A stretch of DNA of 64,000 nucleotides from Psychrobacter pacificensis (GTDB lineage: Bacteria > Pseudomonadota > Gammaproteobacteria > Pseudomonadales > Moraxellaceae), in contig NZ_FNAL01000005.1 of assembly GCF_900101915.1 (NCBI RefSeq), forward strand, positions 119,901 through 183,900, read 5' to 3'. The translations under genes were made by a program, and so were the position numbers. Every line of letters begins with the position of its first letter. Positions within the stretch are counted from its first letter, which is position 1. This document shows, one piece after another, positions 10,456-17,792 of the stretch. The notes under the pieces were generated by a model. That model was given only the letters and a program-made list of their open reading frames with translations. It was not told the origin of the DNA and did no database searches.

Positions 10456-11142
10456 GTGCCAAATATATTGATAGGCGATGATGATGAAGAATTGACTCAG
10501 TTACTACAAGAGTATTTGCACAACCATGGTATTCATTGCGACTGTGTCCATGATGGGGCGGCAGTTATACAGCGATTAAAAGCGGTGGCGCATGATGATT
10601 CCGCTTATGATTTGCTCGTCCTTGATATCATGATGCCAAAAATAGATGGGCTAAGTGTGCTGCGGCAACTGCCAAATATCAGTGATATCCCTGTGATTAT
10701 GCTGACGGCAAAGGGCGAGGAGATTGATCGTATTATTGGTTTGGAGCTGGGCGCTGACGATTATATCACCAAGCCCTGTAACCCCCGCGAGCTACTGGCA
10801 CGTATCAATGCTGTGATTAAGCGTACCAACACGACCACGTCTGAGCATACGCCGCTACCAGAGAGTCGCTTGCATCTTGATCAAAACCAGCGTGTTTGTG
10901 AAATAGATGGTGTGGCGCTACAAGTGACGGGAACAGAGTTTGACTTACTCGTGGCGCTGCTCAAGCAAAAAGGAGATGTGGTTAGCAAAGCATGGCTGTC
11001 AGAGAATGTCTTGCAGCGTGAGTTGCAGCCTTTTGATCGTAGCCTTGATGTGCATGTGTCTCGCCTGCGCAAAAAACTTCAGCCTTTTCATGACGAACCA
11101 ATAAAAGCGGTGCGCGGTAAAGGCTATCAACTGGTGCTCTAA
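10456..11142 (+). CDS. cpxR: OmpR-family response regulator, CpxR-like
   Basis: 228 residues: a receiver domain with acidic pocket (GDDDEE, residues 7-12), phosphoacceptor Asp57 in LDIMMP and the conserved Lys of ITKPC, followed by an OmpR-type winged helix from about residue 130 to the end (RSLDVHVSRLRKKL). It starts with GTG, placed by AAAGGAGG about 5 bases upstream. Its stop codon overlaps the start of the kinase gene by one base, so the two are translationally coupled. The divergent Spy/CpxP-like gene supports a Cpx-type envelope stress role. The gene symbol is by resemblance and context. Confidence 0.88.
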   Translation: MPNILIGDDDEELTQLLQEYLHNHGIHCDCVHDGAAVIQRLKAVAHDDSAYDLLVLDIMMPKIDGLSVLRQLPNISDIPVIMLTAKGEEIDRIIGLELGADDYITKPCNPRELLARINAVIKRTNTTTSEHTPLPESRLHLDQNQRVCEIDGVALQVTGTEFDLLVALLKQKGDVVSKAWLSENVLQRELQPFDRSLDVHVSRLRKKLQPFHDEPIKAVRGKGYQLVL

Positions 11143-12737
11143 TGATAAAAACTTCCAGTAAGTCCGTCAAATCACCGAAATTCAAAGTGCGAATCACGCT
11201 GTTTTGGCGTTTATTCCTGAGTCTATTACTGACGATACTAATTACCTCACTATTATCCATTATGGTGGAGCGCTGGCTGGCTGAAAAAGAGCTAACGGCT
11301 CGTATGGACGTACAAATTGAGAGTCTATTAATTCAGCGTCAACAGATGGTCGATGCGCTGCGAGTGGGTGATTTGATAGCTGTCAGGCAGATGTATCGTC
11401 AAGATCGACGCCTCATGAGTCAAATCAGAGTCTACGATGAGCAAGGCGCTATTATCTTTCCGCGTTATCGAGATAGAGACGAGCGCACGCAAGGACGTGG
11501 GCAGAGCGGCCAGCAGTCGATGGAACGTGCCATGCAGCGACCACTGCCGCCACCGCCTAGAACTTACGATAATAAACCAAGCAATCTTAATGATGAGATA
11601 CCCGCAAGACAGCCTTCTGTTTTGCACGAGATCCTAAAACCAATAATGCCGAGCAGTGCTGCGATAGCGGATACTGATGCGCGTCCTGAGCTGGCAGATA
11701 TCTCGGTTGAACTGCCTGATGGACAATCAGTCATCATACAGTTGCGCCCGCATCTACGTTTTGCAGACGTGGTGGAGCTACAGCATGGCAATTTTCCCCT
11801 ACGTTTACTATTGATTATTGCCTTTAGTGTGTTGGTTTGTGTCTGGCTTAGCCGTACGTTGACTCAGCGTATTGGACGTGTACAGAGTACCGTGCACCGT
11901 ATGATTGATGGCGACTATCAAGCCAATCCAGCGCTATCAAAAATGGGTAATGATGAGCTGGGATTACTGGCCAAAGACGTGGCTCATTTGTCAACGAGAC
12001 TGGCTGATAGTGAGCTGGCGCGTAAGCAGATGCTCAGTGATATCTCGCATGAGCTGCGCTCACCGCTCGCGCGTCTCGATGTTGCAACTGAGCTGACTCG
12101 TGATTTTGCACCCAACGCCCATCGTTATTTAGACCGTATTGACAAAGAGTCTGCGCGGATGAATGAGTTAATTGAGCAAATTATCCATATTCAATCCCTA
12201 CAAATGCAGCAATACACGATTGATAATTTGGAGAGCGAAGCAGTCGATTTGTCCGAGATTATCAGTGACATCGGGCAGGATGTGTGTTTTGAGTTTCAGC
12301 ATAAAGAGGTGAGATGGCAATGGCAACCACCTGAATATTCATTTGGCAATGACTTAAAAAGCGCTTGGACAGTACAAGGCAATCAAGAGCAGCTGCATAG
12401 TGCACTTGAAAATGTCGTTCGCAACGCTTTTATGCATACGGCAGCGGGCTCAACAGTCATCGCTGAGATGAAAGCGGTGCAGATAGATAATAAGATGCCT
12501 GCGATTCAAATCAGTATCACGGACGAGGGCGGCGGTGTCGCGAATGAGGATCTAGAACGTATTTTTCAACCATTTGTCCGTCTCGACACGGCTCGTCATC
12601 GTGATACGGGTGGTTACGGGTTGGGGCTGGCTATTGTTCATGCTGTCGTGATGGCGCATAAGGGATATATCAACGCCCATAATCGACGAGATGGTGTACT
12701 AGGATTGGTGGTGCAGATAGTATTACCGATTAAATAG
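11142..12737 (+). CDS. cpxA: Sensor histidine kinase, CpxA-like
   Basis: 531 residues. An N-terminal membrane segment (about 25-45), a periplasmic sensor region of about 160 residues rich in Arg, Gln and Pro in its middle, a second membrane segment near 225-245, a HAMP linker, the dimerisation/phosphoacceptor motif SDISHELRSP with His303, and a HATPase domain with an N box (VVRNAFMH), DEGGGV and GYGLGLAIV. Partner of the overlapping response regulator. The periplasmic part is longer and more proline-rich than enteric CpxA, so the stimulus may differ. Confidence 0.88.
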   Translation: MIKTSSKSVKSPKFKVRITLFWRLFLSLLLTILITSLLSIMVERWLAEKELTARMDVQIESLLIQRQQMVDALRVGDLIAVRQMYRQDRRLMSQIRVYDEQGAIIFPRYRDRDERTQGRGQSGQQSMERAMQRPLPPPPRTYDNKPSNLNDEIPARQPSVLHEILKPIMPSSAAIADTDARPELADISVELPDGQSVIIQLRPHLRFADVVELQHGNFPLRLLLIIAFSVLVCVWLSRTLTQRIGRVQSTVHRMIDGDYQANPALSKMGNDELGLLAKDVAHLSTRLADSELARKQMLSDISHELRSPLARLDVATELTRDFAPNAHRYLDRIDKESARMNELIEQIIHIQSLQMQQYTIDNLESEAVDLSEIISDIGQDVCFEFQHKEVRWQWQPPEYSFGNDLKSAWTVQGNQEQLHSALENVVRNAFMHTAAGSTVIAEMKAVQIDNKMPAIQISITDEGGGVANEDLERIFQPFVRLDTARHRDTGGYGLGLAIVHAVVMAHKGYINAHNRRDGVLGLVVQIVLPIK

Positions 12738-12806
12738 TAAAATTTATCATGAGGAAAAAGCTCAACGTATCAGTAGATGCTTTTCATGGATTGATGTTCT
12801 ATGTTC

Positions 12807-12953
12807 TATAGTGAAACCATTATAAAAATGGTATAGCAAGATTAAACGCTATTTTTCGCAGCCTCTGGAGACGCAGTCACAGCAAGCAAGAAAAGTAGCG
12901 TTTAATCGAGCGCGTTTCCTATGCTGTATCAATTTTATTGAGGTTCTACTATA
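12807..12953. repeat. 147-bp MITE-like element, copy 1
   Basis: Begins TATAGTGAAACC and ends GGTTCTACTATA, imperfect terminal inverted repeats flanked by TA. Inside is a long inverted repeat, GATTAAACGCTATTTTTC against its complement, with one mismatch here. The core 12810-12950 is identical to 61021-61161 except for one base (12895). There is no coding capacity. The features suggest a non-autonomous element of a TA-targeting (IS630/Tc1-type) transposon; the parent transposase is not in this window. Confidence 0.85.
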
Positions 12954-13002
12954 TAAACATTAAGACAGTGATATTAAAAGAAACATCAAAAAAAATTATT
13001 AG

Positions 13003-13320
13003 AATAACGATGGCGCAACCGGACCCAATGCTATGGCGATGGGCAGTAATGCTAGTGCTACTGGCGGGCAAGACATTGCCATTGGTAGCGGTCAAAGTGA
13101 TCAGAACACCTCGCTATAAGATTAATACCGAATCACGCGCCGCCGCCTCCGCCTCCATCGCTATTGGGGCAAAAACGCTGTCTGAAGGCGCATTATCTAC
13201 CGCAATTGGCGTGCAGTCATCGTCATCTGGTGTTGCGTCTTCTGCCTTTGGCATCGGTGCTTCAGCAAGCGAAAAATGCCATGGCTGCTATTAATACTTT
13301 TGTAGTATGCTTCATACGAA
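13003..13320 (+). pseudogene. Remnant of a trimeric autotransporter adhesin (YadA-type head repeats)
   Basis: Two reading frames carry YadA-like head repeats. The first, from 13006, reads NAMAMGSNASATGGQDIAIG and stops at 13117. The second continues in another frame from about 13120 (ASIAIGAKTLSEGALSTAIG, then SSAFGIGASAS) and stops near 13294. The NAxAxG and AIG periodicity is characteristic of trimeric autotransporter head domains. No signal peptide, stalk or membrane anchor is present. The fragment begins about 50 bases after the 147-bp element and is frameshifted, so it is a decayed piece of a once larger adhesin gene. Confidence 0.75.
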
Positions 13321-13429
13321 TCCTTGTAAAGAAACTTTGAGTGATAGGGCGGTTAAGAGTCGATATCATTTACAATCAACAGTTAACATAATAATACCCT
13401 TATTAAGTCTTGTTTTAATATATTGATAT

Positions 13430-14080
13430 TTATGCATGTTTTGGCGCATCAGGCTGCACCATAGGATCGGCATCTGCAAAAGCCTTTAGTGTGCGGCAAT
13501 GCGTATCAATAGCGACGATATTGGGATAAGGAGTCAGGTCCACTTCGAAGCGCCGCGCAGAAGAAACCTGCGGGATCAGATAACAATCTGCAAAAGTGGG
13601 CCTGTCACCATAGCAGAACTGTCCACGGTTTTTATCTGCTGCCAACCGTGTCTCTAACGCTGCAAACCCTTCAGTAATCCAACGATTGCACCATGCAATG
13701 ACTGCCTCTTTATCTACTGACAACTCATTACGTAAGTACTGTAAAATACGGCGGTTATTAATCGGATGGATATCGCAGCCAATCATCGCACTTAGCGCAC
13801 GCACGTGCATGCGACCAGCGGCATCTTGGGGCAATAAAGCGTGCTCAGGGTAGTCTTCTTCTAACCACTCCAAGATAGCGGGACTTTGGTATAATAATAA
13901 ATCGTCCGCTTTTAAGACTGGCACCAGTCCTTGCGGATTAATCGCTTTAAATGCGTCCTCTAACTGCTCATCTTGTGCCAGATTGATCGCGATATCATCA
14001 TAATCTAAGCCTTTTAAATTCAAGGCAATACGGGTACGGTGAGAAGTACCACTGCGAAAATAGCCGTAAAGTGTCATCAT
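13430..14080 (-). CDS. maiA: Maleylacetoacetate isomerase (zeta-class glutathione transferase)
   Basis: 216 residues. Isomerises maleylacetoacetate to fumarylacetoacetate in tyrosine degradation using glutathione. The N-terminal thioredoxin-like domain carries YFRSGTSHRTRIALNLKG, corresponding to the zeta-GST SSCxxRVRIAL active-site loop, and GLVPVL and YQSPAILEWLEE follow. The C-terminal helical domain contains DCYLIPQV. The start may be either of two adjacent ATGs. It sits at the edge of a cluster with fahA, tyrB, hpd and phhAB, which fits the assignment. Confidence 0.9.
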   Translation of the reverse strand: MMTLYGYFRSGTSHRTRIALNLKGLDYDDIAINLAQDEQLEDAFKAINPQGLVPVLKADDLLLYQSPAILEWLEEDYPEHALLPQDAAGRMHVRALSAMIGCDIHPINNRRILQYLRNELSVDKEAVIAWCNRWITEGFAALETRLAADKNRGQFCYGDRPTFADCYLIPQVSSARRFEVDLTPYPNIVAIDTHCRTLKAFADADPMVQPDAPKHA

Positions 14081-14258
14081 TATTTATGCCCTTATTGTGA
14101 TAGGTTATTTGTATCAAGCTTATGTGAGATAAAGTTAGTATTATTGAGTCGTGTCACTATTAATTTGGCCTGTATGTCAACGCCAGTTCATTGAGCAATT
14201 CTCATTGAGCAACTCAGTATCAAGAAAACATAATTAAGTACACTAGAGACGAGCCATC

Positions 14259-15116
14259 ATGCCAGCAGATAAAAATTTTTTAGATAAATCCGTCACGAGT
14301 AAAAACCAGAGTGGCATCCAGTCACTTGAGATTGGATTGTCGATACTAGATGTGCTTATCGATCGCCATGAGCCTATGATGCTAAAGGATATCGCTGAAA
14401 CCATGCAGATGCATCCCGCAAAATCTCATCGTTACTTGGTCAGCCTCATTCGCAAAAATTACGCTCGCAAGCTTGATGATGGGCGCTATGGGCTTGGCGA
14501 TAGAGTAAATGCATTGGCAGCATTAGGACATACTGAGCTCAGTCAAAACAATCTCTTGGCGCGTCTCACGCAGGTAGCCAATGAGATTAAAGATACCCTA
14601 AAGTGCGGTGTGCAAATTGCTAAGTGGTTTAGCGAAGGCCCAATTATTATTCAGTCCGTTGAACCAGACAGTCCGATTAGCATCATCACTCGCATCGGCT
14701 CACGCATGCCTTTGACGACATCAGCCACAGGACAATTGTTTGCCAGCTATCAATCTGACGCGGTCATTCAGCCATTGGTCACCGCTGAATGGCAGTCGAG
14801 TAATGCCGCAGCAGATATGACAGAGAAGTGGCAGAATTTTGCTCAGCTGCAAGCCAAGATACGTACGCAAGGTTATGCGACAGTGACAGGCGATATGCTC
14901 ATGGGTATTAATGCCATTACGATACCTGTGATATTGCCGCATTTTGCCAATAGTGCTGCTAATCTATCCACGAGTAGTGACAAAACCGCTAGCAAGGCTC
15001 TGCCGCTAGAATATGCCATTACTATCATTGGCACCACAGAGCAGCTACCAATGAGTGAGCAACAGAACGTGGTTGAGCAAATACTAGCAATCGCACAGCG
15101 CTACCAAATAGCATAG
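14259..15116 (+). CDS. IclR-family transcriptional regulator of the tyrosine/homogentisate cluster
   Basis: 285 residues: an N-terminal winged helix-turn-helix (about 20-85; MLKDIAETMQMHPAKSHRYL) and an IclR ligand-binding domain. The C-terminal domain is interrupted by a Ser/Thr-rich stretch around residue 235. It is divergent from maiA and next to the tyrosine catabolic genes, so control of those genes by a pathway intermediate, as for HmgR of Pseudomonas, is inferred. No binding site was proven; an inverted repeat upstream of fahA (17621-17658) is one candidate. Confidence 0.85.
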   Translation: MPADKNFLDKSVTSKNQSGIQSLEIGLSILDVLIDRHEPMMLKDIAETMQMHPAKSHRYLVSLIRKNYARKLDDGRYGLGDRVNALAALGHTELSQNNLLARLTQVANEIKDTLKCGVQIAKWFSEGPIIIQSVEPDSPISIITRIGSRMPLTTSATGQLFASYQSDAVIQPLVTAEWQSSNAAADMTEKWQNFAQLQAKIRTQGYATVTGDMLMGINAITIPVILPHFANSAANLSTSSDKTASKALPLEYAITIIGTTEQLPMSEQQNVVEQILAIAQRYQIA

Positions 15117-15144
15117 CCAAAATGTTAACTACAAGCTGATAGGC

Positions 15145-15177
15145 TATAGTAGAACCTTAATAAAATTAATACAGCAT
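15145..15177 (-). repeat. Terminal fragment of the 147-bp MITE-like element
   Basis: On the minus strand, 33 bases match the right-hand end of the 147-bp element (ATGCTGTATxAATTTTATTxAGGTTCTACTATA) with two mismatches. The rest of the element is missing, and the fragment is flush with the point where the adjacent TRAP receptor gene loses its similarity. This suggests a deletion that removed part of both. Confidence 0.75.
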
Positions 15178-15459
15178 ATGCATCATAGGTGGCACCCGGC
15201 TTACTGAGAGTGGCAGACGGATAAATTTCAATCTTTAAACGGCCCTTTGAGTCTTCTTCGATTTTTTGGACCATGGCTTCAATGCTTCGGTATTGATATT
15301 GTCATTGGCGGTCATAAAGTGTGAAAATCTCAGTGTCGTCACATCGTCTGTATTGGTATCCGCGCTTTTGGCTTGCTCATTTTGCTCATTGTTAGAGCAG
15401 CTAGTCATCGCAACTGAGGCCGCGAAGAGTATGCCTAAAGGGAATGTTACTTTCCTCAT
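15178..15459 (-). pseudogene. Truncated, frameshifted TRAP transporter substrate-binding protein (DctP family)
   Basis: ATG at 15459 with AAAGGA upstream. A lipoprotein-type signal (MRKVTFPLGILFAASVAMTS followed by Cys) leads into TTLRFSHFMTAN and ALKPWSKK, typical of DctP N-termini. The run of six T at 15262-15267 is one short: inserting a base restores KKIEEDSKGRLKIEIYPSAT and LSKPGATYDA, the conserved DctP core. The similarity then ends at the repeat fragment. The gene has therefore lost about three quarters of its length, and no membrane subunits are nearby. Confidence 0.8.
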
Positions 15460-15599
15460 TGAGTCCTTTCATGATGGTGAGATATGGTTCGCAAGCTATG
15501 CCATCTCTTCATTATTTTGAACTGATCACTACTTATCTAATTTCAAAGTAATGATTGACAGATAATGTAAAAAAGGTAGCAAGTAGAAAGACGACGCAG

Positions 15600-16175
15600 T
15601 TACTCTCCGACAGGCGCAATGTCACGGGCTTCAGCGAACTCATCACTGTGTAAAAACTGTGTGTGGGCTGGGGCGCGTTTGGTACGAGACCATTCATCTA
15701 GCATGTCGTGCTTGATGGCGTCTGTAATCATCGAGACTTTGTCCTCTGAGGTGGGATCGTCATAGGTCAACTCGAGACGATGCCCATTAGGATCAAAGAA
15801 ATATATCGAGTGAAAGATACCGTGATTGGTCACGCCAATGACATCAATGCCTGAACGTTCTAGTTGTTCTTTAGCTGCCATCAGCTCATCACGATCTTTG
15901 ACTTTGAGCGCCAAGTGCTGCACCCAGTTTGGAGTATTGGGGTCAAAGCCCATTTCAGGCTGGTTGGGCACTTCAAAAAACGCCAATACATTACCATTAC
16001 CAGCGTCCAAAAAGACGTGCATATAGGGGTCAAAGGCTTTGGTTGAGGGTACATGGTCTTCTGCAAATGCCAAGATAAAATCCATATTGAGGTTTTTTTT
16101 ATACCATTCGACCGTTTCTTTGGCATCCTTGCAGCGATAAGCCACATGATGGATTTTTTCAATTTGAAAGCTCAT
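15600..16175 (-). CDS. VOC-superfamily metalloenzyme, candidate ring-cleavage dioxygenase in homogentisate catabolism
   Basis: 191 residues in two beta-alpha-beta-beta-beta modules. The start at 16175 is set by AAGGAG six bases upstream; an in-frame TTG two codons earlier is less likely. Metal-ligand positions typical of the VOC fold are filled: His10 (KIHHVAY), Glu68 (AFFEV), His87 (VQHLAL) and Glu135 (HRLELTY). The gene lies 127 bases downstream of fahA, on the same strand, inside a tyrosine degradation cluster that lacks homogentisate 1,2-dioxygenase. Family membership is clear. The specific reaction is inferred from context; a glyoxalase-type isomerase or other ring-cleavage activity remains possible. 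Confidence 0.85.
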   Translation of the reverse strand: MSFQIEKIHHVAYRCKDAKETVEWYKKNLNMDFILAFAEDHVPSTKAFDPYMHVFLDAGNGNVLAFFEVPNQPEMGFDPNTPNWVQHLALKVKDRDELMAAKEQLERSGIDVIGVTNHGIFHSIYFFDPNGHRLELTYDDPTSEDKVSMITDAIKHDMLDEWSRTKRAPAHTQFLHSDEFAEARDIAPVGE

Positions 16176-16302
16176 ATTCAACTCCTTTTGATAAGGCCTA
16201 GTGTGAATGTAAGAGGAACGATGCCCGTACTAATAGACCAAATGTCATGATGGTTCTAACGGCTCAAATCTACTGTCACTACGCCTTTTGTCTATGCAAC
16301 TA

Positions 16303-17592
16303 TTATTCGTTAAAATCGAAGCTAAGCGCGGGCAGTACTTTGCCTTGTACTTCACCGAACCCAACACGCACGCCATCTTTTTCGCTATAGCCTTTCATAA
16401 TGACGGTATCGCCATCTTCGATGAAGGTGCGCGACTCACCGCCCTCAAGTGCTACGGGTTTGGTGGCATTCCAAGCGATCTCTAGCATCGAGCCATAAGA
16501 ATCAGGCGTTGGCCCTGAGATTGTGCCCGAGCCCATCATGTCACCGACTTCAACTTTGCAGCCAGTGATGGTGTGATGCGTCAATTGCTGCGCCATTGAC
16601 CAATACATGTATTTAAAATTGGTCTCGCAAATAACCGTAGCCGTTTTTGCATTTTCAGGCAGTAGCTCGACCGACAGATTGATATCAAAGCTGCTCTCTT
16701 TGTCTTTTTCATTGAGATAAGCCAGTGGTTCAGGCTCTTGAATTGGGCAAGCGGTGCTAAATGGTGCCAATGCATCCATCGTGACTATCCACGGAGAAAC
16801 TTGCGAGGCGAACGTCTTGGCATTAAATGGGCCTAAAGGGACATATTCCCACTTTTGGATATCTCGAGCCGACCAGTCGTTGAGCAGTACCATACCAAAG
16901 ATATGATCAGCGGCATCGTCTACGGCGATTGGTTGACCGATATGGTTGCCTTTACCAACGACAAACGCCGTTTCGAGCTCAAAATCTAGGCGCTGACAGG
17001 CGGAGAAAACAGGACGCTCATCAGGGTTAGGCTTTAGCTGTCCTGAGGGACGTACGATATCAGTTCCACTAGCGATGACGGTGCTGGCGCGTCCGTTATA
17101 ACCGACAGGCATTTCCGTCCAGTTGGGTAGCAGGGCATTGTTTGGATCGCGGAACATCGTACCGACATTGGTCGCATGCTCTTTAGAAGAATAAAAATCG
17201 GTAAAGCCCGGTACTTGAACAGGTAGATGCATGGTAACGTCTGCTTGCTTGAACAGCGCCTTTTTTTGCAGATCGGCATTGTCACGTAAGTCGCTGTTGT
17301 CACTAGACAGTAGCGACTGAATGGTCGTGCGCGCCTGCGTCCAGTTGTCTCGACCAGAATCAATAAAAGCGTTTAGCGTCGACTGATCAAAATAAGGCCC
17401 GCCATTTAGGCTCAGTAATCCTTCTGACTCTAGCACAGACAAGTCTAGTACCTGATCGCCAATGGCAACGCCTGCACGGCGCGCACTATCTTTAGTGTCG
17501 CTAAAAATACCATACGGCAGATTGTGGATGGAGAAGTCAGAGTCCGCTTTGATGTCGATAAAAGAGGTGAGAGTACTGTCAATCGTTGACAT
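16303..17592 (-). CDS. fahA: Fumarylacetoacetase
   Basis: 429 residues, the usual length. Hydrolyses fumarylacetoacetate to fumarate and acetoacetate, the last step of tyrosine degradation. An N-terminal SH3-like domain (IHNLPYGIFSDTKDSARRAG) is followed by the FAH hydrolase fold with DFYSSKEHATNVG, the metal-binding DFELETAFVVGKGN, LLNDWSARDIQKWEYVPLGP and GDMMGSGTISGP. AAGGAG precedes the ATG. The VOC gene follows on the same strand, so they probably share a transcript. An inverted repeat at 17621-17658 lies in the presumed promoter. Confidence 0.96.
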   Translation of the reverse strand: MSTIDSTLTSFIDIKADSDFSIHNLPYGIFSDTKDSARRAGVAIGDQVLDLSVLESEGLLSLNGGPYFDQSTLNAFIDSGRDNWTQARTTIQSLLSSDNSDLRDNADLQKKALFKQADVTMHLPVQVPGFTDFYSSKEHATNVGTMFRDPNNALLPNWTEMPVGYNGRASTVIASGTDIVRPSGQLKPNPDERPVFSACQRLDFELETAFVVGKGNHIGQPIAVDDAADHIFGMVLLNDWSARDIQKWEYVPLGPFNAKTFASQVSPWIVTMDALAPFSTACPIQEPEPLAYLNEKDKESSFDINLSVELLPENAKTATVICETNFKYMYWSMAQQLTHHTITGCKVEVGDMMGSGTISGPTPDSYGSMLEIAWNATKPVALEGGESRTFIEDGDTVIMKGYSEKDGVRVGFGEVQGKVLPALSFDFNE

Positions 17593-17620
17593 GATTTGCT
17601 CCTTGCTAAAAGTATTATTT

Positions 17621-17658
17621 AATTACGTTATAGTTAATTATTTACTTATAATGTAATT
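17621..17658. promoter_or_regulatory. Inverted repeat upstream of fahA, candidate operator
   Basis: AATTACGTTATA at 17621-17632 and TATAATGTAATT at 17647-17658 are 12-base arms with one mismatch, separated by 14 bases and ending 29 bases before the fahA start. The position suits a repressor or activator site. The IclR regulator at 14259 or the LysR regulator at 19147 could bind it. No second copy was found in the window. Confidence 0.5.
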
Positions 17659-17731
17659 TATTGATATGTTGATTGCAAGTTTTTTTGTGCCATGTCTTTT
17701 GCTTACTGATTGATAAGACAAATCCTAAGCA

Positions 17732-17766
17732 CAAAAAAAGGCCAAGCAATCGCTCAGCCTTTTTTA
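17732..17766 (-). terminator. rho-independent terminator after tyrB
   Basis: On the minus strand, AAAAAAGGCTGAGCGATTGC continues into CTTGGCCTTTTTTT. The short GGC-based stem with flanking A and T runs lies 27 bases beyond the tyrB stop and separates tyrB from fahA. Confidence 0.75.
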
Positions 17767-17792
17767 TTTTTTAGTCTATATGTCTGATTAAT

